Positions 1 to 9,789 of a DNA stretch of 64,000 nt are shown here, one piece after another (the first letter of the stretch is position 1; each line of letters starts with the position of its first letter). The notes under the pieces were generated by a model. The model had not been told where the DNA came from. It was given only the letters and a program-made list of their open reading frames with translations, and searched no databases. Made by a program: the position numbers and the translations under genes. Source of the stretch: Prochlorococcus marinus str. MIT 9401 (GTDB lineage Bacteria; Cyanobacteriota; Cyanobacteriia; PCC-6307; Cyanobiaceae); the NCBI RefSeq assembly GCF_000760095.1, contig NZ_JNAR01000016.1, positions 372,001 through 436,000 on the forward strand. The letters run 5' to 3'.

Positions 1-1724
1 AAGAAGGAATTGAAATAATAAGACATTCCTTTGCTCACCTTATTGGTCATGCAGTTAAACAAATTTACTCTGATATTAAAATGGCGATAGGGCCTGTAAT
101 TGACGACGGTTTTTATTACGACATTTTTTCTGAATACAGATTTACTCCTGAAGATTTAATAAAAATAGAAAATAGGATTAATAAATTAATAAAAACAAAC
201 TATAACGTAGAAATTTTACAGGTTTCTAAAGAAGAGGCTATTAAAACTTTTAAAGAAAGAGATGAGACTTTTAAATTACGAATACTTGAAGAAATTCCTG
301 AAGAAGGTCTCATCAATTTATACAAACATGAAGAATATATCGACATGTGTAGAGGGCCTCACGTACCAAATACTAGACATTTGAGACACTTTAAATTACT
401 TAAATTATCAGGTTCATATTGGAGAGGTAATAATGAGAATGAATCATTACAGAGAATATATGGAACTGCATGGGCAAAAGAAAAAGAACTAAATGACTAC
501 CTTACAAGAATTGAAGAGGCGGAAAAAAGAGACCATAGAAAACTTGGTAAAAAACATTCACTATTTCATATACAAGAAGAATCTCCAGGAATGATTTTTT
601 GGCATCCAAATGGATGGACAATTTACCAAGTACTGGAAAATTACATAAGAGAAATACTCAAAAAAAACGATTATTTAGAAATTAAAACCCCACAAGCTGT
701 TGATAAATCTCTTTGGGAAAAATCTGGTCATTGGGAAAAATTTAGAGACGATATGTTCACTACTGCATCAGAAAATCGAACTTATGCAATTAAACCAATG
801 AATTGTCCATGCCACATACAAGTATTTAATCAAGGTTTAAAAAGTTATAAGGATTTACCTATTCGTCTTGCCGAATTTGGTTCTTGTCACAGAAATGAGC
901 CCTCTGGGGCGCTGCACGGCTTAATGAGAGTAAGAAACTTTACTCAAGATGATGCACACATATTCTGCACAGAAGAGCAAATTCAAGAAGAGGTATCAAC
1001 TTTTATAGATCTTGTTTTCGAGGTTTATAAAACTTTTGGTTTTGATGAAATCATTATCAAATTATCAACCCGTCCTGAAAAAAGGGTAGGTAGTGAAGAG
1101 ATTTGGGATAAATCAGAGAAGGCTCTTACTAAAGCACTCGATAATAAGAACATGAAATGGGAACTCCAACCTGGAGAAGGGGCTTTTTATGGTCCAAAAA
1201 TAGAATTCTCCTTAAAAGATTGTCTTAATAGGGTCTGGCAATGCGGCACTATTCAGGTTGATTTCTCAATGCCTATTAGATTGGATGCAACTTATGTAGA
1301 TATTGATAATGAGAAAAGAAATCCCGTTATGCTTCACAGAGCAATTTTAGGATCCTTTGAGAGATTTATCGGAATCTTAATTGAACAATATGAGGCAAAA
1401 TTCCCAATATGGCTTGCACCTTATCAAATAATTTTATTAAGCATTACTGATAGAAATATTGAAAAGTGTTTTAAGTTTAATGAATTAATAAATAATAATG
1501 GTTACAGATCAAAAGTTGATGTTAGGAATGAAAAAATAGGATATAAAATAAGAGAGGCAACTCTCGGAAGAGTTCCCTTAATTGCAGTCATTGGAGATAA
1601 AGAAGAGGAAATTGATTCAGTCGCTTTAAGAGCTTTAGATGGAACAAATTTAGGAATTTTTGACCTACCTAATCTATATAAACTAATGGATGAATTAATA
1701 GAAAAAAAAGGGAGAACAGAATAA
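1..1724 (+). CDS. thrS: Threonyl-tRNA synthetase (5' end outside window)
   Basis: Charges tRNA-Thr with threonine in the cytoplasm. The reading frame is open from base 3, upstream of the first ATG at 81, and encodes [10 protein letters not shown], the H-x3-H metal site of the second editing (SAD) domain, so the gene enters from the left. About 65 N-terminal residues (the TGS domain) are missing, judging from the usual length near 640. The class II catalytic core follows, with the zinc-site segment MNCPCH, motif 2 around [15 protein letters not shown] and motif 3 around [12 protein letters not shown]. The last part, from about base 1400, is the HGTP anticodon-binding domain. glk starts 10 bases after the stop, so co-transcription is likely. 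Identification is secure; only the 5' boundary is unknown. Confidence 0.97.
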   Translation, partial: EGIEIIRHSFAHLIGHAVKQIYSDIKMAIGPVIDDGFYYDIFSEYRFTPEDLIKIENRINKLIKTNYNVEILQVSKEEAIKTFKERDETFKLRILEEIPEEGLINLYKHEEYIDMCRGPHVPNTRHLRHFKLLKLSGSYWRGNNENESLQRIYGTAWAKEKELNDYLTRIEEAEKRDHRKLGKKHSLFHIQEESPGMIFWHPNGWTIYQVLENYIREILKKNDYLEIKTPQAVDKSLWEKSGHWEKFRDDMFTTASENRTYAIKPMNCPCHIQVFNQGLKSYKDLPIRLAEFGSCHRNEPSGALHGLMRVRNFTQDDAHIFCTEEQIQEEVSTFIDLVFEVYKTFGFDEIIIKLSTRPEKRVGSEEIWDKSEKALTKALDNKNMKWELQPGEGAFYGPKIEFSLKDCLNRVWQCGTIQVDFSMPIRLDATYVDIDNEKRNPVMLHRAILGSFERFIGILIEQYEAKFPIWLAPYQIILLSITDRNIEKCFKFNELINNNGYRSKVDVRNEKIGYKIREATLGRVPLIAVIGDKEEEIDSVALRALDGTNLGIFDLPNLYKLMDELIEKKGRTE

Positions 1725-1734
1725 TTTCGAATAG

Positions 1735-2769
1735 ATGAATTTTCTGGCTTGTGATTTAGGAGGTACCAAGGTTCTATTGGGAATATTCGAAAGAGTAATA
1801 AATGATGATTCGCCTAAATTGTTATTCAAAAAGAAATATGTATCTTCTGATTGGGATTCTTTTGAACTGATTCTAGAAGATTTTCTTAAAAATGAATGCA
1901 AAAATATTACCCATCCTTCTTCTGCATGTTTCGCTGTCGCTGGTCCTTTATCTAAGAATTACGCAAAAATCATGAACTTGTCATGGAACATTTCAGGAAA
2001 TGAATTAAAAAATAAATTTAAATTTGAACAATGCGAGCTTATTAATGATTTTGCAGTACAAATTTATGGAATACCTTTTTTAAAAAAAAATCAATATTCA
2101 ACTATCCAAAATGGATCCCATTCTGAAGGTCCTAACAATGATTTGCATGCCATTGTTGGAGCCGGTACTGGTTTGGGCATAGCAAGAGGTTTAATATCAG
2201 GAAATAAAGTAAAAGTTCTAGCCAGCGAAGGAGGACACGTTGAATACTCTCCAAAGTCAAAATTAGAATGGGAATTAAAAATTTGGCTTAAAAATTACCT
2301 AAAAGTTGAAAGGATATCTTGTGAAAGAATTATTAGCGGCACTGGTTTATCAAGAATAGCCGAATGGAGACTAAGCAAACCTGATGCGCAAAACCATCCT
2401 CTGCAAGAGTATTTAAAAAAAATTAAAATTTTTGATACTGCGAGAAAAGAACTACCTGAAAAAATTTGTAAACTGTCAAAAGAAGGGGATCAGATAATGA
2501 TTGAAGTTGAGAGGATTTGGTTAGGCGCTTATGCCTCTTTATTGGGAGATGTTGCTCTTCAAGAATTATGCTTTGGCGGGTTATGGATTTCTGGAGGAAC
2601 CTCATCAAAACATTTCAAAAACTTTAAATCAGATTTATTTTTAAAACAATTTTTCGACAAAGGAAGATTAAAAGATATTCTTAAAACAATACCTATGAAA
2701 GTAATTTTAGATGAAGAGTTTGGACTTTTTAGTGCAGCCTGCAGAGCAAAAATGCTTTTGAAAACTTAA
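1735..2769 (+). CDS. glk: Glucokinase
   Basis: Phosphorylates glucose to glucose-6-phosphate with ATP. The N-terminus MNFLACDLGGTKVLLGIF has the phosphate-1 motif DxGGT of the ASKHA fold. The segment AIVGAGTGLGIARG and the following SEGGHVEYSP are the glucose-binding and phosphate-2 regions of bacterial Glk (Pfam Glucokinase family), and FGGLWISGG near residue 280 fits the adenosine motif. Its 344 residues match cyanobacterial homologues. It lies between thrS and thrB with gaps of about 10 bases, so it is probably in the same transcript although its pathway is unrelated. It would feed free glucose into the oxidative pentose phosphate pathway; Prochlorococcus is known to take up glucose. Confidence 0.93.
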   Translation: MNFLACDLGGTKVLLGIFERVINDDSPKLLFKKKYVSSDWDSFELILEDFLKNECKNITHPSSACFAVAGPLSKNYAKIMNLSWNISGNELKNKFKFEQCELINDFAVQIYGIPFLKKNQYSTIQNGSHSEGPNNDLHAIVGAGTGLGIARGLISGNKVKVLASEGGHVEYSPKSKLEWELKIWLKNYLKVERISCERIISGTGLSRIAEWRLSKPDAQNHPLQEYLKKIKIFDTARKELPEKICKLSKEGDQIMIEVERIWLGAYASLLGDVALQELCFGGLWISGGTSSKHFKNFKSDLFLKQFFDKGRLKDILKTIPMKVILDEEFGLFSAACRAKMLLKT

Positions 2770-2778
2770 AAACAAAAA

Positions 2779-3726
2779 ATGTCTATTCCTGAAGTAGGTA
2801 AAAAAATAAGGGTAACAGTGCCCTCCACAACTGCCAATTTAGGGCCTGGATTCGATTGTCTTGGGGCAGCCTTAGATTTGTATAATGAGTTTATTTTTAC
2901 AAGAATTGAAGGTGGTGGAGATAGATTTGATTTAATAATGGAAAGTACAGATGGTAATCACTTAAGAGGAGGACCTGAAAACTTAGTTTTTAGAGCAGCT
3001 CAGAAAGTATGGCAGAGCGCAAATATGGATCCTTTTGCACTTGAAGCAAGAGTTAAGTTGGCAGTGCCGCCAGCACGCGGGCTAGGGAGTAGTGCTACAG
3101 CCATAGTTGCCGGACTAATCGGAGCAAATGCAATAATGAACTCTCCATTGTCCAAAGAAAAACTCCTTGAACTTGCCATTGATATAGAAGGTCATCCTGA
3201 TAATGTAGTTCCCTCTCTTTTGGGTGGGCTTTGCCTGACAGCCAGGTCTTCTTCTCAGAGATGGAGAATCATTAGATGTGATTGGCACGATTCAATTAAA
3301 GCTGTTGTAGCAATTCCTGCAATTCGTCTAAGCACGAGTGAAGCAAGAAAGGTTATGCCCAAGAATGTACCTATATCTGATGCAGTGACAAATATGGGGG
3401 CACTTACTTTGTTACTAAACGGCTTAAAAGCAGGAAATGCAGAACTTATAAAAGAGGGTATGTTTGATAAGCTACATGAACCCTACAGATGGAAACTTAT
3501 TAAGGGTGGATTAGAAGTTAAAGATGCAGCACTAGATGCTGGTGCTCTAGGATGCGCAATTAGTGGGGCTGGGCCAAGTATCTTAGCTTTGTGTAAAAAA
3601 GAAAATGGTAAAAACGTTAGTCAAGCCATGGTTAAAGCATGGGAGAAGTCAGGTGTAGCTAGCAGAGCCCCGTTCTTAAACGTTCAAACAATCGGCAGCC
3701 AATCTAGCACTATCTCTAGTAAGTAG
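2779..3726 (+). CDS. thrB: Homoserine kinase
   Basis: Makes O-phospho-L-homoserine from homoserine and ATP in threonine biosynthesis. This is a GHMP kinase: the N-terminal VPSTTANLGPGFDCLG is the homoserine kinase signature, PPARGLGSSATAIVAG near residue 100 is the glycine-serine-rich ATP loop, and GCAISGAGPSILAL near residue 260 is the C-terminal GHMP motif. Its 315 residues are the normal length. It starts 9 bases after glk. Cytoplasmic and housekeeping; nothing odd. Confidence 0.96.
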   Translation: MSIPEVGKKIRVTVPSTTANLGPGFDCLGAALDLYNEFIFTRIEGGGDRFDLIMESTDGNHLRGGPENLVFRAAQKVWQSANMDPFALEARVKLAVPPARGLGSSATAIVAGLIGANAIMNSPLSKEKLLELAIDIEGHPDNVVPSLLGGLCLTARSSSQRWRIIRCDWHDSIKAVVAIPAIRLSTSEARKVMPKNVPISDAVTNMGALTLLLNGLKAGNAELIKEGMFDKLHEPYRWKLIKGGLEVKDAALDAGALGCAISGAGPSILALCKKENGKNVSQAMVKAWEKSGVASRAPFLNVQTIGSQSSTISSK

Positions 3727-3805
3727 TTTTACTTATGCATTTTTAATGTTATAGTCTCAAGCTAGTACAACTTCAACTAGAATAAAAAAATTATTCATTA
3801 TATAA

Positions 3806-5347
3806 ATGAATTTAGAATCTTTTCCTTGGCTATCATCTATTGTTTTACTGCCTTTAATTGGGGCATTAATAATGCCTTTCTTGAGTTCAAAAGAAGGAGA
3901 AGATAATACACTCCCTAGAAATATCTCATTAAGTTTTTTATTTATAGATTTTTTACTAATAATTGGCGTCCTTTTTCAAAAATTCAATACCTCAGATAGC
4001 TCTTTGCAACTGGTAGAAAGAACTTCCTGGTTACCATCAATAGGATTAGAGTGGTCTCTTGGCGTAGATGGGTTATCTGCTCCTTTAATAGCATTAAGTG
4101 GGTTAATTACATTTTTATCAGCTGCGGCTAGTTGGAAAATTAAGAAAAAATCTAATTTATATTTTGCTCTTTTATTAGTCCAAGCATCAGCACAGGCACT
4201 AGTTTTCCTTTCTCAAGATTTTCTATTATTTTTCTTAGCATGGGAACTTGAATTAGTTCCTGTATATCTTCTTATTGCGATTTGGGGAGGGAAAAAGAAA
4301 TTATATGCGGCCACTAAATTCATACTTTATACAGCTTTAGCTTCTTTATTAATACTCATAAGTGGGTTAGCGCTTGCCTTGAGTGGTGATACCTTTACTT
4401 TAAACATTACGGATTTAACCAATAAACATGCAACGGGTAGCCTAGCTTTATTATCGTATTTAGGATTCTTAATTGGTTTTGGAGTAAAACTTCCTATCTT
4501 TCCATTACATACTTGGTTACCCGATGCACATGGAGAGGCTAATGCTCCTGTTTCAATGTTACTCGCCGGAATACTTTTAAAAATGGGAGGTTATGCCCTC
4601 TTAAGATTCAATGTTCAAATACTGCCTGAAGTACATCTTCAAATTGCACCTGCGTTAATTATTCTTGGAATCATTAATATTATTTATGGAGCTCTTAATG
4701 CATTTGCACAAGATAATGTTAAAAGGAGAATTGCATGTAGCTCTGTAAGTCATATGGGTTTTGTTCTATTAGGGATTGGTGCTGTAGATGCTTTAGGTAT
4801 AAGCGGAGCAATGCTCCAAATGATAAGCCACGGACTTATAGCTGCAGCTATGTTTTTTGTTACGGGCTCATTCTATGAAAGAACAAATACTCTTTCAATA
4901 CCAAATATGGGTGGTTTAGCAAAGGTCCTGCCAATAACTTTTGCTTTTTTCTTGGCAAGTTCTTTAGCCTCTCTAGCACTACCTGGGATGAGCGGATTTA
5001 TAAGTGAAATTACTGTATTTTTAGGAATCACTAGTCAAGAAGGTTTCAGTTCTATCTTTAGATCAATCACTATTCTTATTGCAGCCATAGGTTTAGTTTT
5101 AACACCAATTTACCTCCTATCAATGTGTAGAAGAGTTTTCTTTGGCCCTAGAATTCCTGCACTAGCTCAAGTTAAAGAGATGAATGGTCGAGAATTGACT
5201 ATTGGGTTCAGCTTATTGTTGCCTACTTTAGTGATAGGTTTTTGGCCAAAAATCGCAATAAATTTATATGAATCTTCAACGAATGCTCTCAGTCAGCAAC
5301 TCACTTTAGCTAAATTAATAGGGCTAATACCAACTTTAGTTAATTAG
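3806..5347 (+). CDS. ndhD: NAD(P)H-quinone oxidoreductase chain 4 (NDH-1 subunit NdhD)
   Basis: Proton-pumping membrane subunit of the cyanobacterial NDH-1 complex in the thylakoid membrane, used in cyclic electron flow and respiration. The 513-residue protein is almost entirely hydrophobic with about 14 predicted membrane helices. The segment [21 protein letters not shown] is the conserved core of the proton-antiporter-like Proton_antipo_M domain, and an earlier [11 protein letters not shown] carries the conserved helix-5 glutamates. The gap of 79 bases after thrB holds a weak inverted repeat (CTAGT at 3762, ACTAG at 3776), so ndhD may have its own promoter. A downstream peptidase gene starts 13 bases after the stop. 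I assign it to the respiratory NdhD1/D2 type rather than the CO2-uptake NdhD3/D4 type only because no cupA/ndhF3 is adjacent. Confidence 0.93.
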   Translation: MNLESFPWLSSIVLLPLIGALIMPFLSSKEGEDNTLPRNISLSFLFIDFLLIIGVLFQKFNTSDSSLQLVERTSWLPSIGLEWSLGVDGLSAPLIALSGLITFLSAAASWKIKKKSNLYFALLLVQASAQALVFLSQDFLLFFLAWELELVPVYLLIAIWGGKKKLYAATKFILYTALASLLILISGLALALSGDTFTLNITDLTNKHATGSLALLSYLGFLIGFGVKLPIFPLHTWLPDAHGEANAPVSMLLAGILLKMGGYALLRFNVQILPEVHLQIAPALIILGIINIIYGALNAFAQDNVKRRIACSSVSHMGFVLLGIGAVDALGISGAMLQMISHGLIAAAMFFVTGSFYERTNTLSIPNMGGLAKVLPITFAFFLASSLASLALPGMSGFISEITVFLGITSQEGFSSIFRSITILIAAIGLVLTPIYLLSMCRRVFFGPRIPALAQVKEMNGRELTIGFSLLLPTLVIGFWPKIAINLYESSTNALSQQLTLAKLIGLIPTLVN

Positions 5348-5360
5348 ATTCTTTTAATAA

Positions 5361-7448
5361 ATGGATACCTCAATTTTTAAATATGGAGAATTACCTGAAT
5401 TTAAGAAATTTACTCCCGAAAGCATAAGTAAACAATTTCCAGTAGTACTAGAAAAGATAGCTGAAGATTTTAAAAACATAGAGAGAAATTTATCTAACTA
5501 TTTGATTCACAATGATTTAAATTGGGATAATGTAATAAACCCCTTAAATGAACTCAATGAAATTCTTAGATGGAGTTGGGGAGTAATAAGTCACCTAAAT
5601 GCAGTAAAAAATTCTGAAAGTCTAAGAGAAATTTATTCAAAATTTCTTCCAGAGATTATTAGCTTGAGTAATAAATTCGGACAAAGTAAAATAATTTACA
5701 ATTCCTTAGTCAAGCTTAAAGAGACAAATAATTTTGATCAAATCAAAAACAGAATTTTGGATAAAGAAATTCTTGAGATGCAACATAGAGGAATTTCACT
5801 ACCAAAGAATAATCAAGAAGAATTCAACAACATTTCAGAAAAGCTTGGAAAGCTTTCAACAGACTTCAGCAATAATGTTCTTGATGCTACTAATAAATGG
5901 TTTTTAATATTAAATAAAAAATCTGAAGTCGATGGTCTTCCTGAACGAGTACTTGAGTTGATGGCAATTTCTGCACACAACCACTTAAAAAAAGATGAAG
6001 AAGTCGATATGAAAAATGGTCCTTGGAAATTAAGTCTAGATATTCCAACTTATACTTCATTTATGACATATGCCACCGACCGTAACCTTAGAGAGAAGCT
6101 ATATAAGGCATTCGTTGGTAGGGCATCTCAAGGAGAAAAAAATAATTCTCAAATCATTGAAGAGATATTATCTCTTAGAACACAACAGGCTAATCTTCTC
6201 GGTTATGAAAGTTGGGCGGAACTAAGTTTGTCAACGAAAATGGCGAAAGAAATTAAAAATGTTGAAAACCTTTTAGAAGAATTGAGAGAGCCTGCATTCA
6301 AAACCGCAAAAATTGAATTAGAAAATCTCGATAAGTTTTCTAAAGCTAATGGATTTCCAAAATCACAGAATATGGAGCCATGGGATATTAGCTATTGGTC
6401 TGAACTTCTTAGAAAGGAAAAGCTCAATTTGGATCAAGAATCTTTGAGACCTTGGTTCCCACTAAATGATGTTTTAAAAGGTTTATTTAAATTAAGTGAA
6501 AAGCTTTTTGAAATTAAAGTAGTCGAGGCTACTAGTGAGGCACCTCTGTGGAATGATGACGTTTTATTTTTTAATATCCTCAATAAAGACAATGACAAAA
6601 TAGCATCATTTTACCTAGATCCATATTCGAGACCTGAATCAAAGAGGGGAGGGGCTTGGATGGATGAATGTTTGAATAAAAATAATATTGGCAAAAAGAC
6701 CCTACCGGTAGCTTATCTCGTTTGTAATCAGACTCCACCATCAAAAGACAAACCTAGTTTGATGAGTTTTGAAGAAGTTCAGACACTTTTCCATGAATTT
6801 GGCCATGGTCTTCAACACATGCTTACTACTGTAAATCTTCCTCAAGCAGCTGGCATCAACAACGTTGAGTGGGATGCAGTCGAGCTTCCAAGTCAATTTA
6901 TGGAAAACTGGTGTTTTCACAAAAATACACTTATGAATATTGCTAAGCACTATAAAACAGGAGAAAAATTATCCGATGAGAATTTTGAAAAGCTCCTAAA
7001 GAATAGAACTTTTAATTGTGGTATGTCTACTCTTAGACAACTACATTTTGCAATAACAGACCTCAGATTGCACAGTAATATTGATAAAAACGAAGGAAAA
7101 ACAGCGAATGAAATAAGAAGAGAAATTGCAAAACAAACTACTGTTATTGAACCGATTCAAGAAGATCACTTCCTTTGTTGTTTTAGTCATATATTTGCTG
7201 GCGGATATTCTGCAGGATATTACTCATATAAATGGGCTGAAGTTCTTAGTGCTGATGCATTTTCAATGTTTGAAGAAGCTGATCTAGAAAGCTCTGAAGA
7301 TTTAAAGTTAATAGGAAAGAAATTCAAAGATACAATACTTAGCTTAGGAGGAAGCCTACCTCCATTAGAAATATTTAAACTATTTAGGGGAAGAGCGCCA
7401 CAAACCGATTCCTTAATAAGGCACTTAGGTCTATCTGGAACTACTTAA
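5361..7448 (+). CDS. prlC: M3-family oligopeptidase (oligopeptidase A type)
   Basis: Cytoplasmic zinc oligopeptidase that degrades short peptides, including cleaved signal and transit peptides. The zinc-binding HEFGH motif is at residues 478-482 inside VQTLFHEFGHGLQHML, and the third zinc ligand is expected in the following NNVEWDAVELPSQFMENW, which holds a conserved glutamate. The length of 695 residues and the mostly helical N-terminal half match the thimet/oligopeptidase A family. Its 3' end overlaps the convergent hydrolase gene by 8 bases. The symbol prlC is used in the broad family sense. Confidence 0.93.
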   Translation: MDTSIFKYGELPEFKKFTPESISKQFPVVLEKIAEDFKNIERNLSNYLIHNDLNWDNVINPLNELNEILRWSWGVISHLNAVKNSESLREIYSKFLPEIISLSNKFGQSKIIYNSLVKLKETNNFDQIKNRILDKEILEMQHRGISLPKNNQEEFNNISEKLGKLSTDFSNNVLDATNKWFLILNKKSEVDGLPERVLELMAISAHNHLKKDEEVDMKNGPWKLSLDIPTYTSFMTYATDRNLREKLYKAFVGRASQGEKNNSQIIEEILSLRTQQANLLGYESWAELSLSTKMAKEIKNVENLLEELREPAFKTAKIELENLDKFSKANGFPKSQNMEPWDISYWSELLRKEKLNLDQESLRPWFPLNDVLKGLFKLSEKLFEIKVVEATSEAPLWNDDVLFFNILNKDNDKIASFYLDPYSRPESKRGGAWMDECLNKNNIGKKTLPVAYLVCNQTPPSKDKPSLMSFEEVQTLFHEFGHGLQHMLTTVNLPQAAGINNVEWDAVELPSQFMENWCFHKNTLMNIAKHYKTGEKLSDENFEKLLKNRTFNCGMSTLRQLHFAITDLRLHSNIDKNEGKTANEIRREIAKQTTVIEPIQEDHFLCCFSHIFAGGYSAGYYSYKWAEVLSADAFSMFEEADLESSEDLKLIGKKFKDTILSLGGSLPPLEIFKLFRGRAPQTDSLIRHLGLSGTT

Positions 7449-8052
7449 TAATTTCATCGATTACTTTGTCAACCACGGATTTATTTCTTACAAGGTTTCT
7501 ATGTTTATATACTTTTACTGATATTTTTTTTCCAAAATTTAAATTTGTCCACCAGCCAGGGAAAACCATCATATCCCAATAAGTAAAAAAATTTATACAC
7601 TCAATTTCATCAAGAAAAAAATCATTATTTGCGAGTTCTCTTAAAAACTTACTATTTATTTTCATTTCAGATATACCTCTAAAGGGGTATTTAGGTATTA
7701 ATTGAGCCATCAAAGTTCCTTTGTGAGGGGAACCTATAGATATTAATCTTCTTGTTCTTTTATACCCATAAAATTTTTGAAGCCAGTGCCTACCAATTAT
7801 TCCTCCCATAGAAAATCCCAAAATATCTATTTCTTTTTCTAAACCATATTTATCTAAAATTAATTCGTTTAATTTATTAGTCAAATCCAGAATTGAAGTC
7901 ATTCCAAATGAATGCTCAAGAGTTGGGGCAAAATATTCAATGCCAATAGCATCAAGTTTTGATGTAATAGAAGAAAAAATACTTGAAGTATTCCAAAGAC
8001 CATGAATCAATATAATGGGATTTCTTTTTTCCAATACTTTAATTATTTTCAA
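7441..8052 (-). CDS. Alpha/beta hydrolase, lipase-like
   Basis: A 203-residue serine hydrolase of unknown substrate. The N-terminal NPIILIHGLW gives the oxyanion-hole HG, and ILGFSMGGIIG holds the nucleophile elbow GxSxG with Ser81. The fold resembles the lipase class 2/PGAP1-like group found in cyanobacteria, often annotated as triacylglycerol lipase. The protein is short, so the lid may be minimal. Its start overlaps the end of folB by 14 bases, which suggests translational coupling, while the stop overlaps the 3' end of the convergent M3 peptidase gene. Confidence 0.8.
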   Translation of the reverse strand: MKIIKVLEKRNPIILIHGLWNTSSIFSSITSKLDAIGIEYFAPTLEHSFGMTSILDLTNKLNELILDKYGLEKEIDILGFSMGGIIGRHWLQKFYGYKRTRRLISIGSPHKGTLMAQLIPKYPFRGISEMKINSKFLRELANNDFFLDEIECINFFTYWDMMVFPGWWTNLNFGKKISVKVYKHRNLVRNKSVVDKVIDEIIK

Positions 8053-8401
8053 GAATTCTTACTATTGAAACCTTCCCATCGAAACCTGTGATTGGAGGAT
8101 TGCATTTTGTCAGAATAATTTTAATTTTAGAAAGCTTAAATTCCTGATCAATGATTTCTAAAATTGAGTTTGAATATTTTTCGATTGTGAAACAATATAT
8201 TTTCTTTGATTGTTCCTTTAAAATTTGAACTAATTTTGAATAGTCAACTGTTTTTTTTATATCATCACTTACTGTACATTTTTCAAAATCAGTCCACAAA
8301 AATATATCTAAAATAAAAAGTTGTCCTAATTCTCTCTCTTTATCAAGAACGCCAACCCTTGCCCAAAGTTTAATATTCTCAATTTTTAAAAAAGTTTCCA
8401 T
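8039..8401 (-). CDS. folB: Dihydroneopterin aldolase
   Basis: Converts 7,8-dihydroneopterin to 6-hydroxymethyl-dihydropterin and glycolaldehyde in folate synthesis. The 120-residue protein has the family order IENIKLWARVGVLDKERELGQ at the N-terminus, then the segment DDIKKTVDYSKLVQ and, near the end, ILTKCNPPITGFDGKVSI, where the lysine/proline pattern matches FolB. It lies 11 bases downstream of proA and overlaps the hydrolase, forming a three-gene minus-strand group. The supplier of its pathway, folE, is at 59724-60464. Confidence 0.92.
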   Translation of the reverse strand: METFLKIENIKLWARVGVLDKERELGQLFILDIFLWTDFEKCTVSDDIKKTVDYSKLVQILKEQSKKIYCFTIEKYSNSILEIIDQEFKLSKIKIILTKCNPPITGFDGKVSIVRILENN

Positions 8402-8412
8402 CTTAAAAAGTT

Positions 8413-9723
8413 TTAAAAATCATTATGTGTATAGATAGCTTTTCCTGATGAAAAATCATCAACTATATTACCATCACCTTTCAGGAAATATTTATAAGTT
8501 ACCAAACCTTCTAGACCTACAGGTCCCCTTGGTGGAAGAGTTTGAGTAGATATACCAACTTCAGCTCCGAATCCATATCTAAACCCATCTGCAAATCTAG
8601 TAGAGCAATTATGAAAAACACCTGCACTATCTACTACATTCATAAATCTATTAGCAGTATTTGAATTTTCAGTAATTATTCCATCTGTATGTTTTGAACT
8701 ATATTTTTGAATATGTGTGATTGCTTCCTCAAGATCATCAACAATTTTTATCGATAAAATTAAATCCAGATATTCAGTTTCCCAATCTTCTAGACTAGCC
8801 TCATACTTTAACCCTAATTCAACTGATCTCTTATCTCCAATTAATTTAACATCATTAGAATTAAATAAAGGTATAGCTTTTTCTAAAAAAGCTGGTGCGA
8901 TATCTTTATGGACTAATAGAGTTTCGATAGCATTGCATGCTGCAGGATATTGAATTTTGCTGTCCAAAGCGACTGATAAAGCCATCTCTAGATTTGCATC
9001 AATATCTATAAACAAGTGACAAATTCCATCAGCATGGCCTAGCACAGGAATTCTTGTATTCTCCTGAATAAATTTAACTAATTCATTACTTCCTCTTGGA
9101 ATTATTAAATTAATATATTTCTCAAGATTTAACATCGCCATGCTATCTTTTCTGCTTGTTAGTAAACATATTGCATTTTCATCAAGGCCTGATTCATTTA
9201 AACCTTCTTTCAATGCTTTCACTATTGAAGTATTTGTTAAATTGGCTTCACTGCCGCCTTTTAGCATTACTCCATTACCTGATCTTATTGCTAAAGAACT
9301 TATCTGCATCACAGCATCTGGCCTTGATTCAAAAATAACCCCTAAAACTCCAATTGGTACGGTTTTTCTCTCTAAGATCAACCCCTTCGAAAGCTCTCTT
9401 TTTATTTGAACTTGATTTACAGGATCAGCTAAGTCTCCAACTTTTCTTATTCCTTCAATTCCTGAATTTAATTTTGATTTTGATAACTTTAACCTAGAAA
9501 GTAAAGCCTTAGAAATACCTTTTTTTTCTGCACTTGAATAATCAGCATTATTAGCCTCTAATATTTCTTTAGAATTTTTTTCTAGATAATCAGCCATAGA
9601 ATTTAAGGCTTTAATTCGATTTTGATTTTCAGTCTGACTTATTTTTATTGATGCCAAACGAACTTTCTCAGCTTTTTCTAAAAGATCATTACCTGGTTGA
9701 GGAACTTCAAAAATATTAGCCAT
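8413..9723 (-). CDS. proA: Gamma-glutamyl phosphate reductase
   Basis: Second step of proline synthesis: NADPH-dependent reduction of gamma-glutamyl phosphate to glutamate semialdehyde. It belongs to the aldehyde dehydrogenase superfamily. Family segments include VPIGVLGVIFESRPD near residue 125, GNGVMLKGGSEA for cofactor binding, and the catalytic cysteine in YPAACNAIETLL. The C-terminal FADGFRYGFGAEVGIST and RGPVGLEGLVTYKY are diagnostic of ProA. Its 436 residues are the usual length. Start ATG with the MANIFEVPQPG N-terminus is typical for picocyanobacteria. Confidence 0.96.
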   Translation of the reverse strand: MANIFEVPQPGNDLLEKAEKVRLASIKISQTENQNRIKALNSMADYLEKNSKEILEANNADYSSAEKKGISKALLSRLKLSKSKLNSGIEGIRKVGDLADPVNQVQIKRELSKGLILERKTVPIGVLGVIFESRPDAVMQISSLAIRSGNGVMLKGGSEANLTNTSIVKALKEGLNESGLDENAICLLTSRKDSMAMLNLEKYINLIIPRGSNELVKFIQENTRIPVLGHADGICHLFIDIDANLEMALSVALDSKIQYPAACNAIETLLVHKDIAPAFLEKAIPLFNSNDVKLIGDKRSVELGLKYEASLEDWETEYLDLILSIKIVDDLEEAITHIQKYSSKHTDGIITENSNTANRFMNVVDSAGVFHNCSTRFADGFRYGFGAEVGISTQTLPPRGPVGLEGLVTYKYFLKGDGNIVDDFSSGKAIYTHNDF

Positions 9724-9789
9724 AGCATTTTTTATTTAGTTTAATAATAATTCAAATTAACGATTCTTAAAAGTAAATTTCTTTCTGAG

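Noticed and set aside
7441-7448. Overlap of M3 peptidase and hydrolase ends as a frameshift or assembly error
   Set aside because: Both proteins have full family length and intact ends; the overlap is a normal tight convergent pair.
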